This document shows, one piece after another, positions 1-8,721 of a stretch of 64,000 nucleotides of DNA; the first letter of the stretch is position 1; each line of letters starts with the position of its first letter. The notes below the pieces were generated by a model. That model saw only the letters and a list, made by a program, of their open reading frames with translations, had not been told where the DNA came from and searched no databases. Source of the DNA: Lachnospiraceae bacterium UBA3804 (lineage in GTDB: Bacteria > Bacillota > Clostridia > Lachnospirales > Lachnospiraceae); the NCBI GenBank assembly GCA_002368665.1, contig DFEK01000008.1, positions 1-64,000 on the forward strand, given 5' to 3'. Both the position numbers and the translations under genes were made by a program.

Positions 1-29
1 GAGCATTTCATCTGGGTAGCGGACGTTTT

Positions 30-102
30 GGGGCATTGGCGCAGCTGGGAGCGCGCAACACTGGCAGTGTTGAGGTCACGGGTTCGAATCCCGTATGCTC
101 CA
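30..102 (+). tRNA. tRNA-Ala (anticodon GGC)
   Basis: A full cloverleaf can be folded. The acceptor stem GGGGCAT pairs with ATGCTCC, the D stem is GCGC/GCGC, the anticodon stem CAACA/TGTTG holds the loop CTGGCAG, and the T arm is ACGGG-TTCGAAT-CCCGT. Bases 34-36 of the loop read GGC, which decodes the alanine codon GCC. The discriminator base is A102 and the CCA tail is not separately encoded. A run of seven T follows at 103-109 and may end the transcript. The gene marks the left edge of an AT-rich accessory stretch. Confidence 0.95.
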
Positions 103-119
103 TTTTTTTGACCCTGGGG

Positions 120-148
120 TGAACCATGGGGCCGGGGTTAGTGGTTCA
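120..148. repeat. REP-like 29-nt palindrome
   Basis: TGAACCA (120-126) and TGGTTCA (142-148) form a perfect 7-bp inverted repeat around a 15-nt G-rich centre. The same layout (7-bp arms, 15-nt G-rich centre) occurs at 7548-7576, and a decayed relative sits at 10744-10772. Such G-rich palindromes resemble the REP-type elements scattered by IS200-like (RAYT) transposases, but no such transposase is in the window. Confidence 0.55.
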
Positions 149-184
149 TTTTGAACCTTCAATTAGATAGACAGGGAATGGGCA

Positions 185-1615
185 ATGAGTTACACAGATT
201 ATTCTCAGGCAGAGATAAAGGGTATAAGCGGTGAAAACCGAATGAGGAACATCCTGTCAGGATTTGACAGGAATCGTTTTATTGTGCTTAACAATCTTCT
301 GCTTAGAAAGCCGTATGTTCGCCAGGGTGAAGTACCTACTGTACAGATAGATCATTTGGTTATTTCGGTATTTGGTATTTTCTGTGTTGAGACGAAAAAC
401 TATTCCGGAGCAATCTATGGAAGGGAAGAGTCTGAGAATTGGAAAGTGTATCTTGGAAACGAGGTACATGAATTTCAGAATCCCTTAAGACAGAATCATG
501 GACATACCAAAACTTTGCAGAGTCTGTTGGAATTGAATGCGTATGGACTGGGAATGCTGAATGTAAGTTATCCTATTATCCCGGTGATTGCTTTCTCAGA
601 AAAAGCAACGCTGAAGGTGCAGGTTACGGGAGCTAGTGTATGTTACTATAGTCGGGTTCCGGATGAGATAATGAATTATTGCGTCGATATGTGTATGACA
701 CCGGAACAAATGGAGAGGGTGGCTGCCTATATATCGTCCATTAATATTTATTCTCCGGAAAATATGCAAAGGCATATTAATGCAATAAATGCGTTGAAGA
801 ATGGTTTCTATACAGGCGTATATAATGAGTTTTTACCTGCTCAACCTGTTCAGGATCAGAATTATCAGCGGTTTAGATCAGAGAATCCTGCTGTTTTATA
901 TCGAAAGCCAAGTACCGGATTGAGTGCCGGTGCTATTTTGGGAATTGTATTTTTGGCATTGGCTGCATATTTCTTGTTACCAATTCTTTTATGTTATGGC
1001 TTGTGTACATGTAACAGTTTTTCGAGCCAATATAACAAACCTGTTCCTGCAGCTACATATACGCCTCCCTCAGGCAACACGAACAATAATCCAAGTGTAA
1101 CGCAGGGTACGATACAGAAACCGGTACAAACGGCACCTGCAAAAGAGAATCTTCCGGAAGAGAAAAATATTACAAAAGTTGAAGGAACACTTTACAGCCC
1201 GAAGTCGGGAGCAGCGAATGAAATAGAGTATATCTGTCATGGATCTTACCACGGGAATGAGCCCTTTACGGATGCAGACGGTGTTCAATACGATGAATAT
1301 ATTGAGATGCTTTATTATGACACCTTTTGGGACGGCGTTTACATTGATATTAATGCAACCTCGTATAACAAACTGTCTTTTTCGTTTACAAACGGACATC
1401 AATTTTCTGATAGTACAATAGCGAAAGTTCAAGTCTATGACAGAGATACGGATGAACTTTTATATGAATCTGACAAGGTTGAAAGACGCCATACAAAGAC
1501 TGCGGAGGTTGATATTACAGGACACAGCAATATCAGGTTGAAATTTATTGATGAAAGTAATAATTACTATAACATTGTATTAAAAGACATTATTCTCAGT
1601 GACCTGGCAGATTGA
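185..1615 (+). CDS. NERD-domain membrane protein
   Basis: 476 residues. Residues about 14-125 carry a nuclease-related domain (NERD): 'GISGENRMRNIL', 'QIDHLVIS', 'VETKNYSG' and 'NPLRQNHGH' match the family's predicted PD-(D/E)xK-like core. One strong membrane segment lies near residues 248-272 and is followed by a Thr/Pro/Asn-rich linker. The last 120 residues look like a beta-sandwich similar to NPCBM-type domains. The nuclease-like part is therefore probably cytoplasmic and the C-terminal domain outside the cell. NERD is named from sequence similarity, and DNA processing is an inference. The gene follows the tRNA and a REP-like palindrome and stands at the head of the AT-rich stretch. ATG 185 has a GGGAATGGG ribosome site. 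Confidence 0.75.
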   Translation: MSYTDYSQAEIKGISGENRMRNILSGFDRNRFIVLNNLLLRKPYVRQGEVPTVQIDHLVISVFGIFCVETKNYSGAIYGREESENWKVYLGNEVHEFQNPLRQNHGHTKTLQSLLELNAYGLGMLNVSYPIIPVIAFSEKATLKVQVTGASVCYYSRVPDEIMNYCVDMCMTPEQMERVAAYISSINIYSPENMQRHINAINALKNGFYTGVYNEFLPAQPVQDQNYQRFRSENPAVLYRKPSTGLSAGAILGIVFLALAAYFLLPILLCYGLCTCNSFSSQYNKPVPAATYTPPSGNTNNNPSVTQGTIQKPVQTAPAKENLPEEKNITKVEGTLYSPKSGAANEIEYICHGSYHGNEPFTDADGVQYDEYIEMLYYDTFWDGVYIDINATSYNKLSFSFTNGHQFSDSTIAKVQVYDRDTDELLYESDKVERRHTKTAEVDITGHSNIRLKFIDESNNYYNIVLKDIILSDLAD

Positions 1616-1704
1616 ACCTGTGGCAAACCCTAAAGAATAAACAAGGGAGAATTCTTATGCCATTTCAAATCATTCGAAACGACATTACCAAAGGAGGAAA
1701 GCAG

Positions 1705-2244
1705 GTGGGAGAGTTTCAGGTTGAAAAAATCTATTTTGATATGGATGGTGTTTTGGCGGATTTTGAAAAAGGCGTGAAAGATATCTGTGGGATTGAACCG
1801 CCTCCCCAACCCCAGGACTTAAGCGAAGCGGAGAGGATGGAGAAGAAGGCTGCTGATGATCAAATGTGGGAACTGATTCGTGAGGCCGGAAATTTTTACT
1901 ACCAATTGGAACTAATGCCGGGTGCGAAGGAAATGTTTGATGCTTTATATGAAAAATACGGTGATAAAGTGGAGATTCTTACCGGTGTACCCAAAGAAAA
2001 ACGCCACATTGATTCTGCGGGTGAGGATAAGACAAGATGGGTCAGGGAAAAGCTTTCGAATGACGTAAAGATAAATATTGTACAGCGTGAGGACAAGATT
2101 AAAAAAAGCGGGAATAAAGGCTGTATTCTGATTGATGACATGGTATTGAATATTACCGAATGGGAGAATGCCGGAGGAACCGGAATCCGAAACCTGGATG
2201 CTGCAAGTACAATGGAGAAGCTGAAGGAGATGGGAATACTCTAG
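1705..2244 (+). CDS. HAD-family 5'(3')-deoxyribonucleotidase-like protein
   Basis: HAD-superfamily hydrolase of the NT5C (5'-nucleotidase, deoxy) type. Motif I is 'FDMDGVLADF', with both catalytic Asp residues. Motif II is 'ILTGVPK' and the acidic motif IV is 'LIDDMVLN'. GTG 1705 is the preferred start because AAGGAGG lies 7 nt upstream, giving 179 residues. In-frame alternatives exist at ATG 1657 (site AAGGGAG) and at TTG 1612, which overlaps the NERD stop. It is expected to dephosphorylate deoxynucleoside monophosphates in the cytoplasm, though substrate cannot be read from sequence. The gene is immediately downstream of the NERD gene and probably cotranscribed. Confidence 0.75.
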   Translation: MGEFQVEKIYFDMDGVLADFEKGVKDICGIEPPPQPQDLSEAERMEKKAADDQMWELIREAGNFYYQLELMPGAKEMFDALYEKYGDKVEILTGVPKEKRHIDSAGEDKTRWVREKLSNDVKINIVQREDKIKKSGNKGCILIDDMVLNITEWENAGGTGIRNLDAASTMEKLKEMGIL

Positions 2245-2267
2245 TAATCTGAAAGGGGGATTCGCTT

Positions 2268-2372
2268 ATGAATGCAATTGATAACTTAACAGGATTTTTA
2301 AGGATGTGCAATATTTTGTACATAATTGTGAAGTATTATTGTATTGTACCTGTAGATCCTATTTGGAGATGA
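2268..2372 (+). CDS. possible 34-codon small ORF
   Basis: ATG 2268 has an AAAGGGGG site 9 nt upstream and reads 34 codons to TGA 2370. The middle is hydrophobic and contains Cys residues. Its stop codon abuts the GAAGGAGG site of the next gene, so translational coupling is possible. The product resembles nothing I know. It may be a leader peptide or a chance ORF. Confidence 0.25.
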   Translation: MNAIDNLTGFLRMCNILYIIVKYYCIVPVDPIWR

Positions 2373-2383
2373 AGGAGGCTTGT

Positions 2384-3088
2384 ATGGATTATTATCAACA
2401 AATACAGACTGCAGAAAGCCTGGATAGATTATTTGAAATTTGGAAGAATAAAAAACCAAATGCAGAAATCAATCATTCGGCCAATTATTTTATCGCGGAT
2501 GGAATTGTTAATTCAGATGTTTGGAATCAAAAGGATAAAAAAAGGATACTATATGTGTTGAAAGAGGCATATGGTACAGATTGGAACGAAAATACTTTGG
2601 CTACATGGTTGGCAAATGATCATCCCAAAGCAAGAATATGGAAAAGAGTAGCCAAATGGACATATGGTATTCAGAATACGGATTCAAATGCTTTAAAAGC
2701 ATATAAGGCTGAATTAAGTGAGGCGGAGCATAATAGTTCATTGGATCAAATCGCTGTTATTAATCTCAAAAAAAGTAGTGGTAATTCCAGTTCGAATTAT
2801 GATGAAATTGATCGTTATGCAGAATATGACCGTGAGGAAATAAAAAAAGAATTCGAATTAATTGATGCAGATATTATTATATGCGGATCGACCTTCAAAA
2901 CATTGAATCATATTGTCTTTGGATGTGAAGAAGTTGTTCCGAATGAGAATTGGTTTTATTACTTGAAGGTATGTGGCAGAGAAAGGTTATTTATCGATTA
3001 CTATCATCCGGCAAATCATTGGTCAGATTTGATTAATTATTACGGATTAACTGGAATATATCAACAGGCACTGAAAGCAAAGGAATAG
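2384..3088 (+). CDS. unknown protein, possibly uracil-DNA-glycosylase-like fold
   Basis: 234 residues from ATG 2384, which has GAAGGAGG 6 nt upstream. A longer in-frame reading from 2306 lacks a ribosome site. Alternating strands such as 'KKRILYVLKEAYG', 'IAVINLKKSSG', 'ADIIICGSTFKTL' and a terminal 'DYYHPANH' resemble the layout of uracil-DNA-glycosylase-superfamily proteins: an early Gly/Glu-containing strand, a central strand, and a late His-Pro motif. No canonical UDG motif is complete, so enzymatic function is not assigned. Codon use is clearly AT-rich compared with the right side of the window, and the neighbours are a HAD protein and a regulator pseudogene. Confidence 0.5.
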   Translation: MDYYQQIQTAESLDRLFEIWKNKKPNAEINHSANYFIADGIVNSDVWNQKDKKRILYVLKEAYGTDWNENTLATWLANDHPKARIWKRVAKWTYGIQNTDSNALKAYKAELSEAEHNSSLDQIAVINLKKSSGNSSSNYDEIDRYAEYDREEIKKEFELIDADIIICGSTFKTLNHIVFGCEEVVPNENWFYYLKVCGRERLFIDYYHPANHWSDLINYYGLTGIYQQALKAKE

Positions 3089-3094
3089 AATTCT

Positions 3095-3300
3095 ATGTAC
3101 GCGACCGGAAATAAGAAAATGCTGAATATGCTCATCCTCGAAATCCTTCGTGAATATACGGATGAAAATCATTCCTTAACTCAGCAGGAGATTATAAAAC
3201 TGCTGAAACAGAACTATGACATGTCGAAGTTTTACAGCCGGCGGAACTTCGTGAAGAAATAACAGAGGCGGTTAAAAATATGTCAAATAAGTATTTATAG
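3095..3300 (+). pseudogene. WYL-domain regulator, internally deleted
   Basis: From ATG 3095 the first 43 codons read like the N-terminal winged-helix part of clostridial WYL regulators ('MLNMLILEILREYT', 'LTQQEIIKLLKQNYDM'). At about 3221-3224 the similarity stops and the frame runs to TAA after 12 unrelated codons. In the +2 shifted frame, the C-terminal end of the same family resumes directly ('VEVLQPAELREEI' through 'NKYL') and ends at TAG 3298. The whole middle, including the WYL ligand-binding domain, is therefore missing and the junction is out of frame. Family recognition is from memory of typical sequences. The two-piece reading is seen directly. Confidence 0.7.
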
Positions 3301-3310
3301 AGGAATTATT

Positions 3311-3514
3311 ATGAAGGCTTATATTTGTGAAATGTGTAAGGCACAATTAGATCCAAGTGAATCAAAAGATGGTTTGTTGAAATGTCCGTATTGCGGTCAG
3401 GTGTACAGTTTAGAGGACGAGATTATAGTCAAGTATAATAAGCCATCGGTAGAAACAAATTCATTTGATTACAGTACAGGAGAAGAAGCGTTCCTGCGAA
3501 TTTTTAAACCATAA
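3311..3514 (+). CDS. small zinc-ribbon protein
   Basis: 67 residues with two CxxC knuckles ('CEMC' near residue 6 and 'CPYC' near residue 25), which form a rubredoxin-like or zinc-ribbon fold. After the ribbon come about 35 acidic or polar residues without a known domain. The ribosome site is AGAGGA, 8 nt before ATG. The next gene, a large membrane protein, begins 13 nt after the stop, so the two are surely cotranscribed and may work together. No function can be assigned. Confidence 0.65.
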   Translation: MKAYICEMCKAQLDPSESKDGLLKCPYCGQVYSLEDEIIVKYNKPSVETNSFDYSTGEEAFLRIFKP

Positions 3515-3526
3515 GAGGTATAAGGT

Positions 3527-5560
3527 ATGGCAAAAAGAAGACGTTCCAAGCGAAACGATCCGGCTAATGCGGGCGGTGGACTTGTATTGTTGATTGCTCT
3601 AATAATCACATATGTACAAAATCATTCAGAACAGATTAAGCACATTCTTTATTTTGTGATTCTGGGCCTGGCCTGTTTTTTAGTGGCTTATGTTATTTAT
3701 ATTATTTTAAGTAATTTGATTCATTATAGTACAGCAAGGTGTTTGTCTGTATTCGGCAATACCTCGGCGTTGAATTCGAAAGCCACAATGTCTATCAAGA
3801 CAGGACGCGGATGGACAATCTTTGTTCCTGAGGATAATGAAATGAAAGTAAGCGAATTGATTGATGCGTTCAATCGTTGTAGTCGAGCTATGAATGAGGC
3901 TTTAGATTCCCAGGAATATGATTTTGTTGTTGATGGCGGAGACGAGTATAGAAGAGTTGGCTCAAAATACTTAAGAGAATCTGATGGTTTTTTGAGGAAA
4001 AGATCGAGGCTTGATAGGATTAAGTCAGATGGCACCTTTAATCCTATCGTTGTACGGTTTGAAAACAACAAGAGAAGGGGCTATTCTTTTATAATCTATC
4101 CGTTTGAGACTTTTGCGTATGTTTCCGGAGCGTTCGGAACAAAGTTTATAGCCTGTTATAAAACAAGCGAATTCTTTGATGCGAAAATTGATAATATAAG
4201 ATATACAAAATCTGTCATAGTTTATGAGAAAACACAAAACAGCATCGAGTGTTATTATCATTATTGTCCTGTCAAAGATGCAACAATACTCGGAAGTACA
4301 AACTGGCAGGTGACTAATAAAAACGGAAGTCGTAGTTTTAAGGGTGGATTGCTTCCGGAACATAATCCGTTAATCTTTCGGTTAAGATACGGATTGGTTA
4401 TTTTCAAGTTTGGAAATTATAAAGAAATGGTTTCTTTAAGTAATTGCAGATGCGTGGAGGATTTTGAAGAATACTATAAGGAAAGCTATTTTAGAATGGT
4501 TTGGTTTTCTGCAAAACCCAGTGATGTCGAAATACTTTCCGAACAGAATGATGAAGAGTTTTCGGAAACTGAACAACAGGTATTGAAAAGTGAAGTTACA
4601 TATAACCCGACGGATTATATAAGCTCGGTTAATGCAGGTTTGGCCGCTTCTACAGTTGAATCTGCAATGTATGAAAATGAGAATTCTGAGATTGAGGAGG
4701 AAACACCAGAGATTAATTCAGAGGATGATTCGGAAGAAGAGAATCTTCCCTTGTCGTTGGATGAATTGCGGGCCAGAAACAAGAGAATCTTCAAAATGAC
4801 ATGTGATAAACTGAATGAGTCTAAGTGTTTGGGCGGAAATGAGTTTAAGGTTTATCAATGTCGAAAAGACTATGATATTTGGAAAAAAACAGATGCCGGT
4901 GTATATACCTATATTCAGGATTATTGTTTGGAATTGAATATTCATTCGAATCAAAATGGTATTGAAAGTTTGGCAACACTGCTGATTAAAAGCGACAATC
5001 TGAATCCACAGATATTTAGTGGCTTATCAGATTATTATCATCTGAATAAAGTGGAAAACCGTCTTGAAGTAATTGGTAAATATAATTGCCAAAGAATGGA
5101 CGAGTATAGTCTCGCTTTGGATATGTATTACATTATGGAAATGTTTGCCAAAGACGTGATGGATATTCTGGCAGGTAAGGCGATAAACCATACAAGTAAT
5201 AGATCGCTTAACGATGATTATAACCCAAAGGAAGGGCGTGAAGAGGATGAGATTTACTGCTCCAATGTACCTGTTACGTTAAAAAGCGAATACGGAGAAA
5301 TTCGAATTGACAGATTCGATATTAAGGATATAGTTCGATTGGATTATTCTGATCATGAGTCGCAGTTGATGATAACGTACCAAATTATCGGCACGGCAAA
5401 TAATATGCAGTATTATTATATTACATTGTATGATACTGAAGGTTATGCGTTAGACAGAAAATGTATGGATTTAAGAATTATATCCGGAAAGTTTAAACGA
5501 ACCGATGATATTATAGCTGATATAAATACGGTTAGGTTAGAGCTATCTTATAGAGATTGA
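3527..5560 (+). CDS. large membrane-anchored protein of unknown function
   Basis: 677 residues. A basic N-terminus ('MAKRRRSKRND') is followed by two membrane helices at about 17-32 and 40-64, so most of the chain should face the cytoplasm. Region 80-330 is rich in beta strands. An acidic low-complexity linker covers about 390-425. Region 425-560 alternates helices and strands and faintly resembles YbjN/secretion-chaperone folds. The last 110 residues look like a beta sandwich. Codon use is AT-rich. I do not recognise the family. It follows the zinc-ribbon gene by 13 nt. Confidence 0.6.
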   Translation: MAKRRRSKRNDPANAGGGLVLLIALIITYVQNHSEQIKHILYFVILGLACFLVAYVIYIILSNLIHYSTARCLSVFGNTSALNSKATMSIKTGRGWTIFVPEDNEMKVSELIDAFNRCSRAMNEALDSQEYDFVVDGGDEYRRVGSKYLRESDGFLRKRSRLDRIKSDGTFNPIVVRFENNKRRGYSFIIYPFETFAYVSGAFGTKFIACYKTSEFFDAKIDNIRYTKSVIVYEKTQNSIECYYHYCPVKDATILGSTNWQVTNKNGSRSFKGGLLPEHNPLIFRLRYGLVIFKFGNYKEMVSLSNCRCVEDFEEYYKESYFRMVWFSAKPSDVEILSEQNDEEFSETEQQVLKSEVTYNPTDYISSVNAGLAASTVESAMYENENSEIEEETPEINSEDDSEEENLPLSLDELRARNKRIFKMTCDKLNESKCLGGNEFKVYQCRKDYDIWKKTDAGVYTYIQDYCLELNIHSNQNGIESLATLLIKSDNLNPQIFSGLSDYYHLNKVENRLEVIGKYNCQRMDEYSLALDMYYIMEMFAKDVMDILAGKAINHTSNRSLNDDYNPKEGREEDEIYCSNVPVTLKSEYGEIRIDRFDIKDIVRLDYSDHESQLMITYQIIGTANNMQYYYITLYDTEGYALDRKCMDLRIISGKFKRTDDIIADINTVRLELSYRD

Positions 5561-5631
5561 AATGGCATAATACGAATACGATCTGTAGCAAGAAGAATAC
5601 ACTAATTGAAATAAAGGGAGAAAGTCATTAA

Positions 5632-6312
5632 ATGCTGAGCAATAACCCGGGAAAGAAGTTGAATATGTATGTTTCCGATTATGTGGTTTTTGATTTGGAA
5701 ACTACGGGAATTCATCCCTCCTTTGATAAGGTGATTGAAATATCGGCAATCAAAGTGATTGGTGGCTTTGTGGATTCGGAGTTTTCGACTCTTGTTAACC
5801 CGGGGATGCATATTCCATATGGAGCAACGTATGTTAACAATATTACAGATCAAATGGTGAAGGACAGTCCTTCTTTTGATGTGGCATTGAAAGACTTTCT
5901 GGATTTTGCGGGTGACTATGTTTTGGTTGGCCATAACATCCAACTGTTTGATCTTAAGTTTCTGTATCGTGATGCGAAGGACTACTTTGGCCTGACGATT
6001 GGAAACGATTACGTGGATACATTACCACTTTCAAAGAAGTATCTGCCACAGTTAAAACACCATACTTTATTGGATTTGGCCGAATATTATAATATCACAA
6101 TTAAGGATGCGCATCGGGCATTGGGCGATTGTCGTATGAACCAAAGAGTCTACGAAAGCCTAAGGGCGGAGATAGAGAATCCTTCACAAGCGGCCAAAGC
6201 AGTTCCGACCTGCCCCAGATGCGGAAGTATTTTAAAAAAGCGAAACGGAAAGTTCGGTTCGTTTTACGGATGCACCTCCTACCCCTCCTGCACCTACACC
6301 CGGAATATATGA
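5632..6312 (+). CDS. DEDDh 3'-5' exonuclease with C-terminal zinc ribbon
   Basis: 226 residues. A DnaQ/PolC-type exonuclease domain (about 15-175) shows all three motifs: 'FDLETTG' (Asp21, Glu23), 'GHNIQLFD' (Asp107) and the DEDDh signature 'HRALGDC' (His161, Asp166). A short linker leads to a topoisomerase-I-type zinc ribbon with Cys194, Cys197, Cys214 and Cys220, a nucleic-acid-binding module. Such stand-alone epsilon-like exonucleases trim DNA or RNA 3' ends. This one is too short to be PolC. An AAGGGAG site lies 11 nt before ATG 5632, and ATG 5665 is an alternative start. Confidence 0.85.
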   Translation: MLSNNPGKKLNMYVSDYVVFDLETTGIHPSFDKVIEISAIKVIGGFVDSEFSTLVNPGMHIPYGATYVNNITDQMVKDSPSFDVALKDFLDFAGDYVLVGHNIQLFDLKFLYRDAKDYFGLTIGNDYVDTLPLSKKYLPQLKHHTLLDLAEYYNITIKDAHRALGDCRMNQRVYESLRAEIENPSQAAKAVPTCPRCGSILKKRNGKFGSFYGCTSYPSCTYTRNI

Positions 6313-6401
6313 ACCAGGAATCCTAAAGAACAGGGTTTTAGGGTCCCGGTCCATTTCGATCAAATAAAGCGTAAGTGTAAATAAAACCCCGGGAGAAAAA
6401 C

Positions 6402-6809
6402 ATGACCAAACACAGCACAAAATATGGCGTGACATTTTTACTCATTATTCTTGTTATATTCATGCTCACAGCCTGCAATAAGGTAGATGCGGGCGCGCCG
6501 GGTTATACACAGATTTCTCAGTCCGAAGCTAAAGAAATGATGGAGAAAGACGACGGGCATGTTATTGTGGATGTGCGAAGGGAAGATGAGTATAATGCAG
6601 GGCATATTCCGGGTGCGATACGCGTAACCAACGAAGACATCGGGGATACGATGCCGGATGAATTGCCGGACTTAAATCAGGTTATTTTAGTTTATTGCAG
6701 AAGTGGGAGGCGCAGCAAGGAAGCATCTGAAAAACTTGCTCGGATTGGATATACGAATGTGTATGAATTCGGCGGAATCATAGATTGGGACGGAGAAGTA
6801 GTTAAGTAA
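6402..6809 (+). CDS. rhodanese-domain lipoprotein
   Basis: 135 residues. An N-terminal signal ends in the lipobox 'LTAC' with Cys25, so the protein should be lipid-anchored on the outer face of the membrane. The rest is one rhodanese domain: 'VIVDVRREDEYNAGHIPGA' in the first half and the active-site loop 'YCRSGRRS' with the persulfide-accepting Cys99. It may carry sulfur or act in extracytoplasmic thiol chemistry. Substrate is unknown. The nitroreductase gene starts 12 nt downstream, so the pair is likely one operon. Confidence 0.85.
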   Translation: MTKHSTKYGVTFLLIILVIFMLTACNKVDAGAPGYTQISQSEAKEMMEKDDGHVIVDVRREDEYNAGHIPGAIRVTNEDIGDTMPDELPDLNQVILVYCRSGRRSKEASEKLARIGYTNVYEFGGIIDWDGEVVK

Positions 6810-6821
6810 AAGAGGAAAGCC

Positions 6822-7484
6822 ATGACTATTGAAGAAGCAATCAAAGCTAGGCACAGTGTAAGACAGTATAAGACCGATTCTGTTCCTGAAGGAATCAGGG
6901 AAGCTCTGTTAAATGAAATCAATCAGTGTAACAAAGAAAGCGGATTAAGAATACAGGCGATCTTCGATGATCCGGATTGTTTTACCGGTTTCCTGGCGCA
7001 TTATGGCAAGTTCAAAAATGCGCATAATTACATTGCCCTGGTCGGCACCGAATCGGATATGCTTGAAGAGAAGGCCGGTTATTACGGACAGAGACTTGTG
7101 CTTTTCCTGCAGATGAAGGGGCTGAACACCTGCTGGGTGGGCGGCACCTACAAGAAAGGAAAGTGCAGGGCAGAGGTTTCTTCCGGTGAAAAGCTTGTCT
7201 GCATTATTGCGTTCGGATACGGTGTAAATGGAGGTGTAGCTCGCAAGACCAAGCCGATGGAGAAGCTTTGCAATGTTCCGGAAGATAAGATGCCGGATTG
7301 GTTTAAGAAAGGTATGAAGGCCGCCATGCTGGCTCCTACCGCCATTAACCAGCAGAAATTCTATGTTGAACTTATCGGAGAAGAAGTGAAGTTCACATCG
7401 AAAAACGGGCCTTTTTCAAAGGTGGATTTGGGCATAGTTAAATATAACTTTGAGGTTGTGTCAAACTATAAGTTTGAGTTATAG
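6822..7484 (+). CDS. nitroreductase-family protein
   Basis: 220 residues with the family start 'AIKARHSVRQYK', the flavin-phosphate-binding Arg-His-Ser-Val-Arg pattern, and the later 'MLAPTAINQQKF' segment that packs on FMN. 'AYYGQRL'-like and 'GLNTCWVGG' segments also match. The layout resembles the TM1586-type two-lobe subgroup, in which two half-domains form a monomeric pseudo-dimer. It should be an FMN-dependent NAD(P)H oxidoreductase. Substrate is unknown. The gene is cotranscribed with the rhodanese gene, which hints at a redox or sulfur role. AGAGGAAAG precedes ATG 6822. Confidence 0.8.
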   Translation: MTIEEAIKARHSVRQYKTDSVPEGIREALLNEINQCNKESGLRIQAIFDDPDCFTGFLAHYGKFKNAHNYIALVGTESDMLEEKAGYYGQRLVLFLQMKGLNTCWVGGTYKKGKCRAEVSSGEKLVCIIAFGYGVNGGVARKTKPMEKLCNVPEDKMPDWFKKGMKAAMLAPTAINQQKFYVELIGEEVKFTSKNGPFSKVDLGIVKYNFEVVSNYKFEL

Positions 7485-7547
7485 AGATTTCGGATAACGA
7501 GGAGGCACATCCATGTAGGCAGATGGGGAGAGGAAGAATAAGGTGCA

Positions 7548-7576
7548 GGTGACAGGGGGACGGTTCTTGTGTCACC
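7548..7576. repeat. REP-like 29-nt palindrome
   Basis: GGTGACA (7548-7554) and TGTCACC (7570-7576) enclose a 15-nt centre containing GGGGGACGGTTCTTG. This centre and arm layout is typical of REP-like palindromes found widely in Firmicutes. The size and layout equal those of the element at 120-148. The rest of the gap 7485-7725 holds a promoter but no gene. Confidence 0.6.
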
Positions 7577-7592
7577 ATTGTCGTATTTTGTA

Positions 7593-7621
7593 TTGACTAT
7601 CAGACAATAAAGACTTATATT
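7593..7621 (+). promoter_or_regulatory. sigma-A promoter for the ORF6N gene
   Basis: TTGACT (7593-7598), a 17-nt spacer, then TATATT (7616-7621). The only downstream gene is the ORF6N gene at 7726, so the leader would be about 100 nt. Confidence 0.65.
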
Positions 7622-7725
7622 CTATTTTACAGATTATCTTTTTGTCGGATTCTCCGACAGCAGTTCGGCGGATGTGTCGAATTGGGATTTTTCCTTTTTA
7701 AAACTTTAATAACAGGAGACGATTT

Positions 7726-8721
7726 ATGGGAGAAAGAGACCAGACTATGCCCCTATTATCTTCAGAGATTACCGTAGAAAATTTAAGGGATAAGATTTAT
7801 GAAATTCGCGGTCAGAAAGTGATGATGGATTTTGATTTGGCTGAAATATATGGATATACCACAAAGGCTTTTAACCAGCAGGTTAAGAACAATATAGATC
7901 GATTTCCAAGCGATTTCAGATTTCAACTAACAAAAGAAGAATTTGAAATAATCTTGAGGTCAAAAAATTTGACCTCAAGTTGGGGCGGTTCACGTTATCT
8001 TCCTTATGTCTTTACAGAACAGGGAGTCTATATGCTATTGAGCATATTAAAAGGTGAACTGGCTATTAGCCAAAGTATAAACCTCATCCGCCTGTTCAAG
8101 TCTATGAAAGACTACCTGGTCGAAAATCGGTCGCTGCTGACGCAAAATAACTATTTTGCTTTGGTTGATAAAGTTGAGGAAAACACCAGAGAAATCAAAG
8201 AAATCAAGGACAATATGGTCACCGGAGCAGATCTTTCTGATTTTATAAAACTTTTTAATCAGGGACTAAGCAGTGAGGAAATTCTAATCCTTGATGGAAA
8301 CCCATTTAAGGCTGATGAAGCCTATCAAAAGATATACAGAAGTGCAAAGAGTAGGATAATCATCATTGATGATTATATCGGAACCAAAACACTGCATCAC
8401 CTGGCATATGCCAGGAAAAATGTAAAGATTACAATAATCAGCGACAATGTGGCAAGACCGAAACTTCGTCTTGGCGAGTATGACGACTTTGTTTCTGAAA
8501 ATCCCGGAAGAGGCATTGTATTCCTTCGGTCCATGCATCGTGTACATGACAGATATATTATTGTTGATTATAAAACCAAATCAGAGAGAATATTTCATTG
8601 CGGATGCTCTTCAAAAGATGCCGGAAAAAAGATTACAACTATTACCGAGTCCGATAATCGGGAATTGTATTATCCTATGATTGAAGGGCTCTTGAAACAG
8701 CCGGAATTGGAATTGAAATAA
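7726..8721 (+). CDS. ORF6N-domain protein with PLD-like C-terminal region
   Basis: 331 residues. Residues about 16-110 form an ORF6N domain ('ENLRDKIYEIRGQKVMM', 'DLAEIYGYTTKAFNQQVKNN', 'FTEQGVYMLLSIL'), a DNA-binding or regulatory module typical of phages and mobile islands. A helical linker covers about 135-190. The C-terminal part (about 200-325) has 'AYQKIYRSAKSRIIIIDDYI' and 'MHRVHDRYIIVD', which resembles a half phospholipase-D domain, though the catalytic Lys of the HxK motif is Arg here. The protein may be a host-takeover or island maintenance factor. The molecular role is inferred only. It has its own promoter, and AGGAGA precedes ATG. Confidence 0.75.
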   Translation: MGERDQTMPLLSSEITVENLRDKIYEIRGQKVMMDFDLAEIYGYTTKAFNQQVKNNIDRFPSDFRFQLTKEEFEIILRSKNLTSSWGGSRYLPYVFTEQGVYMLLSILKGELAISQSINLIRLFKSMKDYLVENRSLLTQNNYFALVDKVEENTREIKEIKDNMVTGADLSDFIKLFNQGLSSEEILILDGNPFKADEAYQKIYRSAKSRIIIIDDYIGTKTLHHLAYARKNVKITIISDNVARPKLRLGEYDDFVSENPGRGIVFLRSMHRVHDRYIIVDYKTKSERIFHCGCSSKDAGKKITTITESDNRELYYPMIEGLLKQPELELK

